Notes under the pieces: generated by a model
Seen by the model: only the letters and a program-made list of their open reading frames with translations
The model's database searches: none
What the model was told of the DNA's origin: nothing
Assembly (NCBI GenBank): GCA_964503895.1
Contig: CAZDCF010000001.1
Span: 62,001 to 126,000, forward strand
Reading direction: 5' to 3'
DNA length: 64,000 nt
DNA from: Nitronereus sp964503895
GTDB taxonomy: Bacteria > Nitrospirota > Nitrospiria > Nitrospirales > UBA8639
Part shown: positions 51,104-60,171 of the stretch, one piece after another
Layout of the letters: every line of letters begins with the position of its first letter
How positions within the stretch are numbered: position 1 is the first letter of the stretch
Program-made: the position numbers and the translations under genes

Positions 51104-51140
51104 GAAAAAAGAAGTCTCTTGTAAGATTTTTGATGTTAAT

Positions 51141-51986
51141 CTAGTTACTAGCTGCTTTTCTAAGTGGCTCCAATAGCTTATCCGTAACCTTTAAATCTCC
51201 TTTTCCCCTTCCAACTTGAATGTTCGGTTTAGCAATGCCGTGAAAGTCACTGCCACCTGTCATGATGAGGCCAAGTTTTCTGGCTAGCTCTAAATATTCC
51301 GATGTTTGGCGGCGAGTGTGCGTACTGTAAAATACTTCGATACCCATAAGCCCGGCTTCTTTGAGTTTGTGACACATGGTGTGCAATCCTGCCCCTTTTC
51401 GATTTGTCCAATAAGGATGAGCTAGCACGGGTACGCCGCCTGCATCACGAATCCATGTAATAACTTCGCTCGAATCCGGCAACTCGCGTGGGATATGTGC
51501 TGGTCTACCATTTGCGATATAACGATCAAAGGCTTCCTTCGTCGTTTTGACGTACCCTTTTTCAATTAATACTTCTGCGATGTGTGGACGTCCTACAGAC
51601 CCTGAGCCTGCTTTGGTTTTGACTTCCTTATATGAAAGTTCAAGGCCGAGTTTATTCAGTTTCTCTACCACTCGCGGATTGCGTTGCTCACGACTCGCTT
51701 GTTGTTTGGTCAATCGGTCGAGTAGTGTAGCGTTTTCCCAGTCGAAGAAATATCCCAGGATATGTATCTCGAGACCTTCAAATCTGGAACTTAATTCGAT
51801 CCCCGGAATTATTTCAATTCCCAAGGAATTTCCAGCGGACAAAGATTCGGGTATGCCTTCAACCGTGTCATGGTCTGTAATGGCGAGAGCGGTGACGCCA
51901 GCATCATGTGCGAAGTGAATGACTTCGGTAGGAGAATGGCTCCCATCTGAAAAGATGGTATGAAGATGCAAGTCAATTCTTGGCAT
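51141..51986 (-). CDS. PHP-domain metal-dependent phosphoesterase
   Basis: A 281-residue PHP protein of the TrpH/YciV (RNase AM-like) class. Metal ligands are in IDLHLHTIFSDGSHSP (residues 4-19), ITDHDTVEGIPES near 37, and VPVLAHPYWTNRKG near 192. The C-terminal GLIMTGGSDFHG near 248 supplies the last metal His/Asp. Substrates may be 5'-phosphorylated short RNA or 3',5'-nucleotides; not determined. It lies 16 bp downstream of the FolB-methyltransferase gene on the same strand and is probably cotranscribed with it. Confidence 0.88.
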   Translation of the reverse strand: MPRIDLHLHTIFSDGSHSPTEVIHFAHDAGVTALAITDHDTVEGIPESLSAGNSLGIEIIPGIELSSRFEGLEIHILGYFFDWENATLLDRLTKQQASREQRNPRVVEKLNKLGLELSYKEVKTKAGSGSVGRPHIAEVLIEKGYVKTTKEAFDRYIANGRPAHIPRELPDSSEVITWIRDAGGVPVLAHPYWTNRKGAGLHTMCHKLKEAGLMGIEVFYSTHTRRQTSEYLELARKLGLIMTGGSDFHGIAKPNIQVGRGKGDLKVTDKLLEPLRKAASN

Positions 51987-52002
51987 GAAATATCCGGAGG
52001 TT

Positions 52003-52929
52003 TTAAACTTTTTGTGCTACTAGTCGGACTGTAAAAACTGGGCCTTGTTTTGCCTGATTTTGGTGTTGGCCTTCTTCGTAGTGAAGTATGCGCATTTTCG
52101 AAGTTAAGCGGAGTAATTCATTAGCCTCCAAGCAAAATTCTTTCCTACGTGGGTGGTTGTATTGACGATGGTTATCTATGTGAAAGGTTTCATAGATTAG
52201 GACGCCTCCGAGTTTGAGGGCTTTTATGATACTGGGAATAATCGGGCGATATAAATAATAGAACACAATGATGCCGGCGTATTCACTTTCCCCAAGCGAG
52301 GGTGGATCACCCGAATCTTTTTCAAGGTCAAATGCGCGGACGCGAAGATTTGAAAGGTGATGATCTCGTGCGGTCTGCGTCAGCGTATCCAAAGTCTCGG
52401 TGTTTCGATCAAGACCGACCACTTCATACCCCAGCTTAGCCAAATATAGAGCATGTTGTCCTGAACCACAGGCTAAATCTAAAACCTGACCTCGTGGAAT
52501 ATGTTGGGCAAACTTCAATAAAAATGGGGATAGATTATCAGACGGTATTCCCTTAATACAGGACGTCTGGGAGCAGTGGTAAGTTAAACGAACACCCACG
52601 GATCCAATGACATGATCCAGAGGCGGTTTTGCCTTCCGCAACCAGATCCGAAGGGTTTCAATAGGAAATTCTGCGAGCAGGACTCGGCTAATTCGGTCGG
52701 CAAGAGTTTCAAGAAGCGCACATTCTTTCGTGCTTCCGATGTCCACAACTCGACTGCTCACTTGTGCATAGTCAATGGTCTTAGACAGCATATCAGTCTG
52801 AATGGCATCTTGTGCTGGGCAGATGAATTCAAGATCAGCTAATAGTGGTTGGGGAGTGGATCGTTCGTTGAGGGAAACCCCACAATGGCCTTGGAAACTG
52901 ATGCCTTCGATGACTAATCCTTCGTCCAT
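52003..52929 (-). CDS. Dihydroneopterin aldolase (FolB) fused to a SAM-dependent methyltransferase
   Basis: A 308-residue two-domain protein. Residues 1-116 match FolB. IEGISFQGHCGVSLNER carries Glu22, with Tyr53 in TIDYA, and Lys100 in LRKAKPP; these correspond to the catalytic Glu22, Tyr54 and Lys100 of Staphylococcus aureus FolB. Residues about 130-308 are a class I methyltransferase of the TehB-like kind: motif I VLDLACGSG at 148-156, then GYEVVGLDRN and GGVLIYETFH. The junction is in a single clean frame. FolB cleaves dihydroneopterin in folate synthesis; the methylated substrate is unknown. A PHP gene follows after 16 bp. The moaC operon diverges. Confidence 0.87.
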   Translation of the reverse strand: MDEGLVIEGISFQGHCGVSLNERSTPQPLLADLEFICPAQDAIQTDMLSKTIDYAQVSSRVVDIGSTKECALLETLADRISRVLLAEFPIETLRIWLRKAKPPLDHVIGSVGVRLTYHCSQTSCIKGIPSDNLSPFLLKFAQHIPRGQVLDLACGSGQHALYLAKLGYEVVGLDRNTETLDTLTQTARDHHLSNLRVRAFDLEKDSGDPPSLGESEYAGIIVFYYLYRPIIPSIIKALKLGGVLIYETFHIDNHRQYNHPRRKEFCLEANELLRLTSKMRILHYEEGQHQNQAKQGPVFTVRLVAQKV

Positions 52930-52992
52930 GAAGAGGCATTGTCAAAGAGGCAGGTGGTGCTGTCAAGCAAAGAACCAGGGAATTTCCCTTGC

Positions 52993-53022
52993 TTGACCTG
53001 CTTTTGACTCGACTCCTATAAT
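52993..53022 (+). promoter_or_regulatory. Promoter of the moaC-moaDE-moaA operon
   Basis: TTGACC at 52993-52998, an 18-bp spacer, and a perfect TATAAT at 53017-53022. This is the best consensus -10 seen in the window. The leader is about 45 bases, too short for a molybdenum-cofactor riboswitch. AAAGG precedes the start. Confidence 0.7.
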
Positions 53023-53072
53023 GCCAGACGGGCTAAAGATGTCCCGACTTACGATGACGGAAAGGTTATCCG

Positions 53073-53603
53073 ATGGCGGATTTTACGCATTTTAACGAGT
53101 CAGGTCGTGCGCGAATGGTTGATGTGTCTGGCAAAGCCAACACTGAGCGGGTGGCAGTGGCTCAAGCCATGGTCTTCATGAAGCCTGAAACTTTGCTCCG
53201 AATTCAAGATGGGAAAATTGTTAAGGGTGATGTTCTGGCTGTGGCTCAGGTGGCAGGAGTAATGGGAGCCAAGCAGACATCCAACCTGATTCCAATGTGT
53301 CATCCATTGATGGTAACCAGTGTGAATATTAACTTCCTTGAAAATTCGGAACCTGATCATTCAGGGAACTGTTCCCTCACCATACAAGCTATCGTCAAAA
53401 CTTCAGGTCAGACAGGAGTTGAGATGGAGGCCATGACGGCGGCATCGGTGGCGGCCTTAACAGTTTATGATATGTGTAAGGCTGTCGATAAAGGTATGAG
53501 TTTTGGTGAGATATACTTAGTATCCAAGGAGGGTGGGAAATCGGGCACCTATCTGCGACCGGGTGCAGAAATTCTTACTCCGGCTAATGGAGTTCAATCA
53601 TGA
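53073..53603 (+). CDS. moaC: Cyclic pyranopterin monophosphate synthase MoaC
   Basis: A 176-residue enzyme of molybdenum-cofactor synthesis. It opens with ADFTHFNESGRARMVDVSGK, then GVMGAKQTSNLIPMCHPL (catalytic His region) and SGQTGVEMEAMTAASVAALT. It acts after MoaA to form cyclic pyranopterin phosphate. The stop overlaps the next start (ATGA). It is first in a three-gene operon behind a strong promoter. Confidence 0.96.
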   Translation: MADFTHFNESGRARMVDVSGKANTERVAVAQAMVFMKPETLLRIQDGKIVKGDVLAVAQVAGVMGAKQTSNLIPMCHPLMVTSVNINFLENSEPDHSGNCSLTIQAIVKTSGQTGVEMEAMTAASVAALTVYDMCKAVDKGMSFGEIYLVSKEGGKSGTYLRPGAEILTPANGVQS

Positions 53604-54322
53604 CTCTTGATGTCAAACTTTTTGGTATGCTCAAGACATTACTGAAGCAAGAATCCGATTTGACCTTGGAATTCCATGAAGGTGGTCAGGTGGATGATCT
53701 TATTGCCGAAGTGCAGAAAATCAATCCAGATCTTGGTGATTTATTATTAAAGAGAAAGGTGTTGGTGTCGGTGAACCATGAGATTGCGCATGGGGAAACC
53801 GTGTTAATGGCAAACGATGAAATTGCGTTACTCCCACCATTTGCTGGCGGGGCTGGTACTGGGGGGAGTAAGAACATGTCAAGTGTTGAGGCAGAAGAAG
53901 CCATGTTGGTTCGCGTGCAGTGCGAAAACTTCTCGATAGATGAAGAAATTAATCGGGTCAAAAACAGGTCTAAGCGGATTGGTGGGATTGCCACGTTTCT
54001 GGGAACGGCCCGTGATCGTTCCCAAGGCCGAGACGTTAGTAGCATTACGTTTGAACATTACGAGGGAATGGCGCAGAAGAAGTTGCGCGAGATTCGCGAA
54101 CGTGCACTCCAAGATTTTGACATTATAGAAGCGTTGATTCTTCATCGTTATGGTGAGATTAGTATTGGAGAGAATATTGTATTAATTGTGATTGGTGCCG
54201 AGCATCGAGCCGATGCATTCAAGGCTTGCAGATGGTGTATTGATGAACTGAAGCAAATCACTCCTATTTGGAAGCTAGAGCAAACCCCGGAAGGAGAGGT
54301 CTGGGTAGAACAACATCCATGA
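53600..54322 (+). CDS. moaX: MoaD-MoaE fusion (molybdopterin synthase, MoaX-like)
   Basis: A 240-residue single chain carrying both molybdopterin synthase subunits. Residues 1-84 are MoaD (beta-grasp): VKLFGMLKTLLKQ and IALLPPFAGG ending in Gly83-Gly84. Residues about 100-240 are MoaE, with ARDRSQGRDVSSITFEHYEG, VLIVIGAEHRADAFKACRWC and the catalytic Lys in TPIWKLEQTPEGEVWVE. MoaD normally needs a free C-terminal Gly-Gly to receive sulfur. Here it is followed by AGTGGSKNMSSVE, so processing after Gly84 may be required, as described for mycobacterial MoaX. The overlaps are 4 bp with moaC and 4 bp with moaA. Confidence 0.92.
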   Translation: MTLDVKLFGMLKTLLKQESDLTLEFHEGGQVDDLIAEVQKINPDLGDLLLKRKVLVSVNHEIAHGETVLMANDEIALLPPFAGGAGTGGSKNMSSVEAEEAMLVRVQCENFSIDEEINRVKNRSKRIGGIATFLGTARDRSQGRDVSSITFEHYEGMAQKKLREIRERALQDFDIIEALILHRYGEISIGENIVLIVIGAEHRADAFKACRWCIDELKQITPIWKLEQTPEGEVWVEQHP

Positions 54323-55377
54323 GTCTTGAATCTTCCCAACCCAAGAGTGCCGGGCTGCTGGATACATTTGAGCGGCCTCTTCGAAGCCTGCGAGTATCGG
54401 TGACGGACCGGTGTAATCTGCGTTGCCAATATTGTATGCCGGAAGAAGAATATGCCTGGTTACCTCGAAATACCCTTCTGACTTTTGAAGAAATTAACGT
54501 CCTTGTAAGCATTTTTACAGAATTTGGAGTTGATCGAATTCGGTTAACCGGGGGAGAACCGCTTCTTCGTCGTGATCTTCCTACCCTAATCAGAATGATT
54601 AGCCAACACGCTCCTATTCAAGATATTGCTCTCACGACTAATGGCATTCTTTTAGAGGAGCAGGGTCAGGCCTTGTTTGATGCTGGATTGCATCGAATTA
54701 CGGTGAGTCTTGATACGCTTAAACCGGAACGCTTTAAAGCCTTAACTCGCCGTGAAACTTTTGAGCAAGTGCTTACCGGAATCCAAAGTGTGGAAAAGTT
54801 TGGATTTACCGGTCTGAAGATTGATACGGTGGCGATCAAAGGGTTTAACGATGATGAACTTGTGGATCTCGTTGAATATGGTAAGTCAGTGAATGGGGAA
54901 GTTCGATTTATCGAATATATGGATGTTGGTGGTGCCAATGATTGGTCAATAGATAAGGTTTTGTCTCGTGCTGAAATTTTATTGTTGTTAAGAAAAGCCT
55001 ATGGAAATATTGAGCCGGTTATTGAAAACACCTCGGCCCCGGCCCAGCGCTTTCTCTTGCCTGATGGCACTACCTTTGGAATTATTCCCTCAACGACGAC
55101 CCCTTTTTGTGCCAACTGCGATCGGAGTCGCTTGACTGCCGATGGATTTTGGTATCTTTGCCTCTATGCCAAACTAGGAATCGATTTGCGAGAACCGATT
55201 CGAATGAAAGATCTAACTGAAGTTCGGAATCGGATTCGAGCTGGTTGGCAAACTCGAACTGATCGTGGGGCTGAGGAAAGGAAATTACTTGAACAATCGA
55301 GCGCGCGTGGCCGTTTTATCGAAATTGAAAAACTTCGTCAGGATCCTCGTCTCGAAATGCATGCGCGAGGTGGATGA
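54319..55377 (+). CDS. moaA: GTP 3',8-cyclase MoaA
   Basis: A 352-residue radical SAM enzyme. The radical-SAM cluster is C32-x3-C36-x2-C39 in TDRCNLRCQYC. The C-terminal cluster is in FCANCDRSRLTADG and a later Cys in YLCLYAKLG. The essential C-terminal Gly-Gly is present (MHARGG). It opens GTP to 3',8-cyclo-7,8-dihydro-GTP. The open frame extends to 54268, but the ATG at 54319 overlaps the MoaD-MoaE stop by 4 bases. The three moa genes are translationally coupled. Confidence 0.95.
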   Translation: MSLESSQPKSAGLLDTFERPLRSLRVSVTDRCNLRCQYCMPEEEYAWLPRNTLLTFEEINVLVSIFTEFGVDRIRLTGGEPLLRRDLPTLIRMISQHAPIQDIALTTNGILLEEQGQALFDAGLHRITVSLDTLKPERFKALTRRETFEQVLTGIQSVEKFGFTGLKIDTVAIKGFNDDELVDLVEYGKSVNGEVRFIEYMDVGGANDWSIDKVLSRAEILLLLRKAYGNIEPVIENTSAPAQRFLLPDGTTFGIIPSTTTPFCANCDRSRLTADGFWYLCLYAKLGIDLREPIRMKDLTEVRNRIRAGWQTRTDRGAEERKLLEQSSARGRFIEIEKLRQDPRLEMHARGG

Positions 55378-55494
55378 TGTTGCTATCCACGAGAACTGTT
55401 TTTCGTTAAAAGGCCATTCCTTTTACCTGTTTCTTCCTCTTTCCGTAGTCCCTATTTTCTTCAGTTATCATCTTCTTTACAGCATATAGCTTTC

Positions 55495-55523
55495 TTGATG
55501 AAAGATAGAGGCTGTGTTACATT
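55495..55523 (+). promoter_or_regulatory. Candidate promoter of accD-folC-lptD
   Basis: TTGATG at 55495-55500 and TACATT at 55518-55523 are 17 bp apart. Both hexamers are 4/6. The leader would be about 40 bases to the ATG at 55570. Confidence 0.35.
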
Positions 55524-55569
55524 TTCTTTCCGTATTCCAAGGCATATTTTCTAGTGGAGAATTCTCAAG

Positions 55570-56415
55570 ATGGGATGGTTTAAAAAAGCCTCGTCCAGAG
55601 ATTCTGAGAAGGCGAAGTTAAATATTGTGGAAGGTATGTGGGTGAAATGTCCCTTTTGCCGTGGGATCGTCTATCGTAAAGAAGTCGATAAAATTCAGAA
55701 ACTTTGTCCAAAATGTGAATATCATTTTCCCCTTTCAGTTCAGGAACGAATTGCCTGCCTCTTGGATTCCAAAAGTTTTCACGAGTGGGAGACCGATCTT
55801 GCTCCAGCTGATCCGTTGACCTTCGTGGATACACAACCCTATGCTTATCGATTGAAAGTCTATCAAGAGAGAACCGGTAGAAGGGATGCAATGGTCATTG
55901 GGGAGGGTTTAGTAAAGGGAAAACCTTTGGTCGTTGGAATTTTCGATTTCCGCTTCATGGGGGGGAGTATGGGGTCCGTGGTTGGTGAGAAAATTTGTCG
56001 AGCCGTGGACCGTGCCCTGAAATCAAAGCACCCGTTTTTACTTGTGGCGACGTCTGGGGGGGCTCGGATGCAAGAGGGAATACTGTCTCTCATGCAGATG
56101 GCCAAAACTGCGACGGCGGTGGCCCGTCTTCATGAGGCTCGACTTCCCTTTCTGTCTTTACTGACTGATCCCACGTTTGGTGGTGTCACCGCGAGTATTG
56201 CGATGTTGGGCGATATTATCCTTTCGGAGCCGAAGGCTCTCATTGGCTTTGCCGGGCCTCGTGTTATTGAGCAAACGATTAAACAACGGTTGCCCGATGG
56301 ATTTCAGCGAGCGGAGTTTTTATTAGAACATGGCATGATAGATTTGATTATCCCGCGTTCTCGCTTGCGTGAGACGATCCACACCTTGTTAACTCACTTG
56401 ACGAATAAAAACTAG
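55570..56415 (+). CDS. accD: Acetyl-CoA carboxylase carboxyltransferase subunit beta
   Basis: A 281-residue subunit. The zinc ribbon has C27-x2-C30 and C46-x2-C49. The crotonase-like fold has GIFDFRFMGGSMGSVVGEKI, LVATSGGARMQEGILSLMQM and LTDPTFGGVTASIAMLGD. With AccA it transfers carboxyl from carboxybiotin to acetyl-CoA for fatty-acid synthesis. It precedes folC by 89 bp, the usual accD-folC order. Confidence 0.96.
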   Translation: MGWFKKASSRDSEKAKLNIVEGMWVKCPFCRGIVYRKEVDKIQKLCPKCEYHFPLSVQERIACLLDSKSFHEWETDLAPADPLTFVDTQPYAYRLKVYQERTGRRDAMVIGEGLVKGKPLVVGIFDFRFMGGSMGSVVGEKICRAVDRALKSKHPFLLVATSGGARMQEGILSLMQMAKTATAVARLHEARLPFLSLLTDPTFGGVTASIAMLGDIILSEPKALIGFAGPRVIEQTIKQRLPDGFQRAEFLLEHGMIDLIIPRSRLRETIHTLLTHLTNKN

Positions 56416-56504
56416 ATGTCTGCAAAGCCCGTGGAATCATGCCAGGTTCCATTCTGGATCCTCACACAATAACAATCCTCTCAGCGTAGTGAAGGTAAAA
56501 AGGG

Positions 56505-57833
56505 ATGGCTGGGAAGGCCAAAGCAGATGTTATGTCACAGTCATACCGGGCATCTTTGGCCTATCTTTATGAACTGCAGTCACATGGTGTAAAGCTTGGT
56601 CTGGAAACGATTCGCAAATTGTTAGCGAAATGTAACCATCCTGAGCGAAAATTCGCAGCCTTACATATTGGCGGCACCAATGGTAAGGGGTCAACTGCGT
56701 CCATGACTGCTGCGATTCTTCGTGCAGCGAATGTTCGAGTGGGGCTCTACACATCTCCCCATCTGATAGATTTTCGTGAACGGATACAAGTCCAAGGAGA
56801 GCAAATTCCTGAGTCGCGTGTGGTCGATTTGGTCCAACGTTTTCGAACGGGTTCAAAAGGGGATGTGACTCCAACGTTTTTTGAAACCACAACCGCCATG
56901 GCCTTCCAGTATTTTGCCGAGGAGAAGGTGGACGTCGCAGTACTTGAAGTGGGGATGGGAGGGCGTTTTGATGCTACGAATGTCTGTTGTCCCAGTGGAG
57001 TCCTGATAACAAATGTAGCTTTGGATCACCAAGCTTATTTGGGGGAAACTCTTGAGGCAATTGCTTATGAAAAAGCAGGAATCATCAAAACAGGTGTTCC
57101 AGTTGTGATGGGACCCATGGAAACCATAGCCCATAATGTGATCCAGAAGAGGGCTCAAGATGAACAGGCTCCTTATATTCAATTTGGATCGGATTTTGTG
57201 ATTGAGATTCAAAAAAATGGCGCGTTCGATTATCATGGACCTGCTCAGCGTTATTTAGGGCTTGTCTGTGCCCTGAACGGCATGCACCAATGTGTTAATG
57301 CAGCCTGTGCTTTGGCGCTGCTCGAACAAAGTGTGATGCCTGGTCGAATTATTTCCCAGCAATCTGTGATTGAGGGGTTGGGTCATGTATTGTGGGAAGG
57401 TCGGCTAGAAACTGTTAAAACCCATCCATTGATGATCTGTGATGGTGCACATAACACGACTGCGGCCAAAGAATTGGTTAAGTATTTGCGATCAATCGTT
57501 TCTGCTGTTCCAGGACGAAAATTAATTATTATAGTTGCTATGATGCGGGATAAACATATCAAGGCTTTTCTGTCTACTCTTTTACCGTTAGCCCAAACCA
57601 TCATTTGCACGCGAATCGACCATTCGAGATCAGCAACAATAGAAGAATTGCAAAGCCAACTTCCGATATCGGTAGCATCCGTGTATGGTGTCAGGACACC
57701 GACTGATGCCGTGGTTTTGGCGAACCGCCTTGCAGATGAGAATGATGTGATTTGTGTAACTGGGTCATTATTTCTTGTTGGTGCTGTCAAAAGTGTGCTG
57801 ACTGGATCACCATATGTTCCACTCGTTGGGTAA
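56505..57833 (+). CDS. folC: Dihydrofolate synthase / folylpolyglutamate synthase
   Basis: A 442-residue Mur-ligase-like enzyme. The P-loop is HIGGTNGKGSTASMTAAIL near residue 56. Other blocks are VGLYTSPHLIDFRERI and VLEVGMGGRFDATNV near residue 147, ending with ICDGAHNTTAAKELV. It adds glutamate to dihydropteroate and folates. An internal ATG at 56532 is possible. lptD follows after about 10 bp. Confidence 0.93.
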   Translation: MAGKAKADVMSQSYRASLAYLYELQSHGVKLGLETIRKLLAKCNHPERKFAALHIGGTNGKGSTASMTAAILRAANVRVGLYTSPHLIDFRERIQVQGEQIPESRVVDLVQRFRTGSKGDVTPTFFETTTAMAFQYFAEEKVDVAVLEVGMGGRFDATNVCCPSGVLITNVALDHQAYLGETLEAIAYEKAGIIKTGVPVVMGPMETIAHNVIQKRAQDEQAPYIQFGSDFVIEIQKNGAFDYHGPAQRYLGLVCALNGMHQCVNAACALALLEQSVMPGRIISQQSVIEGLGHVLWEGRLETVKTHPLMICDGAHNTTAAKELVKYLRSIVSAVPGRKLIIIVAMMRDKHIKAFLSTLLPLAQTIICTRIDHSRSATIEELQSQLPISVASVYGVRTPTDAVVLANRLADENDVICVTGSLFLVGAVKSVLTGSPYVPLVG

Positions 57834-57843
57834 TCGACAGAAC

Positions 57844-60102
57844 ATGGTTTTGCTTCCGTGTCGTTCTTTCCCAGCGATGATCCTCCTTCTTTTGTGGGTT
57901 ATGGTGCATGTTGGTGATATTCCAAAAGTTTTTGCCGAATCCTCACTTTCCGTTTCTGAAGGTTCAGACCGAGCCTTTCGTTCTCCGTTAGATATCACTG
58001 CACAGCAAGTTGAGTTTGATCGAGTGACTGAAGTTTTTCGGGCTACGGGATCGGTCGTTATTGTGCAGGGCTCTCTTCGATTAACCGCTGATCAAGCTAC
58101 TATTCAAAAACTTACAGGCAAGTTGAGTGCCAAGGGGAAGGTACATTTAAAGGATCAAACCACAGATTTGTGGGCTGAAGAGATGAAAATTAATGTCTAC
58201 ACCGAGGCGGGAATTATCACGAATGGAAAATTTTTTTTACAGGAAACTAATACCTGGGTTCGTGGCCGTTTGTTGCAGCGATTTTCCGAAACGCATTTTC
58301 GGGCGAAGGATGGCACATTTACCAATTGTGATGCAGATGATGGAAAAATTCCCGACTGGAGTTTCGAATTTACGGACGTGGATTTGGAGCAAGGCGATAG
58401 TGTTTTTGCCAAGAATGTGTGGTTTAAAGTCAATAATCAACGCATTATTCCTCTGCCGGTTCTTCGGTATCCAATGCCGGGAGCACGTAAAACCGGGTTT
58501 CTTATCCCGACAGTTGGGTATGACAATATATTAGGTCTCCAATATCGACAAGATTTTTTCTGGGCCATTTCCCCAAGCCAGGATTTGTTGGTAACGCCTC
58601 AGATCTTATCCAGTCGCGGCTTTGGAGGAAATTTAGCCTATCGATATATTCTTAATCGGCGGACCAAAGGCAATTGGTTAATAAACTCGCTCTATGATAA
58701 TGAGGTTAATAGGACTCGAATGCAAATAACTGGCGCGCATGGTCAGCAAGTCAATGAGGATTTGAACATTCAAATACAGATTAATTATGCCACTGACCGT
58801 TCTTTGTTACAGGATCTCAGCAGTTCTGGAGTCTTTCGTGCACTACCGAGTCAGACATCTACCGTTAATGTAATACAGCGGTTTCCCGGCGGCAGTGCAT
58901 ACCTGAAAGCCCAATATTTACAGCCTTTGAATTCTGGGGGGAAAGAAACCTTTCAACGTTTGCCGGAGATTGGTCACCGCTATACAAGTTCGTCGCCCAA
59001 TGGGACCTTTATTGTAGACGTGGCTTCGCAATTTGTTCACTTTTGGCGAGAACAGGGATTTCAAGTTGGTCGATTAGCTTTTATGCCTGATATTTCTACC
59101 AAAGGATTGCATCTTGGGCATGTCATAGGACTTCGTCCGCAGTTAAAATTGCGCGAGGTATTCTATTCTCATGGTCGAGCGTCATCCCAAGATGGTTTTC
59201 GAGAGCGAGGCACGTTTTGGTTTGGCTTCGAAACTGTATCGAGTTTTTCAAGACGTTTTTCTTTAGGTCAAGGGCATAGATTGCGTCATACAATTAAACC
59301 AAGCCTCTTTTATGAATATGTTCCAAGTACCAAGCAATCCGACTTAGCTCAAATTGATGCCATTGACGATTTTCCAAGAAAGAATTTAATGACTTATTCT
59401 TTAAACACCAGTCTTAAGGATGAGTGGTCAGGAAGAAGAGCCACGACGTTATTAGATTTGACGATTTCGCAAAGTTATCACTTGGGAGCAACTCCTGGAC
59501 AGGCTAGTATCTTTTCAGATATGTGGGGTCGTGCCATCGTGGGTCTGCCAAAAACCCAGTTGCCGCCATTTGTAAGTAATGTTTCTCTCTCTTTTGATAC
59601 CTTTTTTGATCCAGGAGAGACAGAGTTTAGTCAGTTTAATTCCGACATAACCTTGCAGGCCAAAGAAGCAGCGTATATACGAGTCGGACATCGATATGCG
59701 CGCGCAGGGAACGTGCCGCGGCGAGGTGATATTTGGAATCCGATTTCATTTAATGAAGTACTGGCTTCTCAATCGAAGATTAATTTTTTAACCCTGGGAG
59801 GAGCCGTGCGCACATCATTTGGGTGGACGGTTGGCTCTAAGGTCTATCATGACCTTGCCAAAAAAGTGACTCCAGAATGGGATGTCGTGGGTCTCTATCA
59901 AAACCCATGCCGCTGCTGGTCCCTTGGGTTGTATTACATTCTATTAGGTTCGGGGGGCGGACTCCCGCAACGAAATCAATTTAATTTTGTGTTGACTCTT
60001 CGCGGCGTTGGTGCAACAGAAGGGAATGGGACGGCATTGCTGCAGTCAATCCTCGGACCGGTACTGGGCAACGGGTCAGGGTTGCCGTGGTCAATCAAAT
60101 AA
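57844..60102 (+). CDS. lptD: LPS-assembly protein LptD
   Basis: A 752-residue outer-membrane protein. A signal peptide (PAMILLLLWVMVHVGDIPKVFAES region) is followed by an OstA-type domain at residues of about 45-160 (SPLDITAQQVEFDRVTEVFR, ADQATIQKLTGKLSAKGKVH). The beta-barrel starts with PVLRYPMPGARKTGFLIPTVGYD near residue 212 (in two pieces) and ends near the C-terminus. Cysteines are in TNCDADDG near 160 and the C-terminal NPCRCWSLGLYYI near 690. LptD with LptE places LPS on the cell surface, so the organism is a true diderm with LPS-type lipid. The open frame starts at 57814 inside folC; the ATG at 57844 is preferred. Confidence 0.9.
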   Translation: MVLLPCRSFPAMILLLLWVMVHVGDIPKVFAESSLSVSEGSDRAFRSPLDITAQQVEFDRVTEVFRATGSVVIVQGSLRLTADQATIQKLTGKLSAKGKVHLKDQTTDLWAEEMKINVYTEAGIITNGKFFLQETNTWVRGRLLQRFSETHFRAKDGTFTNCDADDGKIPDWSFEFTDVDLEQGDSVFAKNVWFKVNNQRIIPLPVLRYPMPGARKTGFLIPTVGYDNILGLQYRQDFFWAISPSQDLLVTPQILSSRGFGGNLAYRYILNRRTKGNWLINSLYDNEVNRTRMQITGAHGQQVNEDLNIQIQINYATDRSLLQDLSSSGVFRALPSQTSTVNVIQRFPGGSAYLKAQYLQPLNSGGKETFQRLPEIGHRYTSSSPNGTFIVDVASQFVHFWREQGFQVGRLAFMPDISTKGLHLGHVIGLRPQLKLREVFYSHGRASSQDGFRERGTFWFGFETVSSFSRRFSLGQGHRLRHTIKPSLFYEYVPSTKQSDLAQIDAIDDFPRKNLMTYSLNTSLKDEWSGRRATTLLDLTISQSYHLGATPGQASIFSDMWGRAIVGLPKTQLPPFVSNVSLSFDTFFDPGETEFSQFNSDITLQAKEAAYIRVGHRYARAGNVPRRGDIWNPISFNEVLASQSKINFLTLGGAVRTSFGWTVGSKVYHDLAKKVTPEWDVVGLYQNPCRCWSLGLYYILLGSGGGLPQRNQFNFVLTLRGVGATEGNGTALLQSILGPVLGNGSGLPWSIK

Positions 60103-60171
60103 TAAGGGAAAATTCTCGCTGATTTGGGAGATGTATTCGATCTGGTTTCGAAAGTATTGAGGCAGACTTTT

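Noticed and set aside
52930..53072. Molybdenum-cofactor riboswitch ahead of moaC
   Set aside because: The leader from the proposed promoter is about 45 bases, too short for the known Moco element, and no matching helices were seen.
57814..57843. Start of lptD inside folC
   Set aside because: It would need a 20-base overlap and adds a polar lead before the signal peptide; the ATG at 57844 is cleaner, though not proven.
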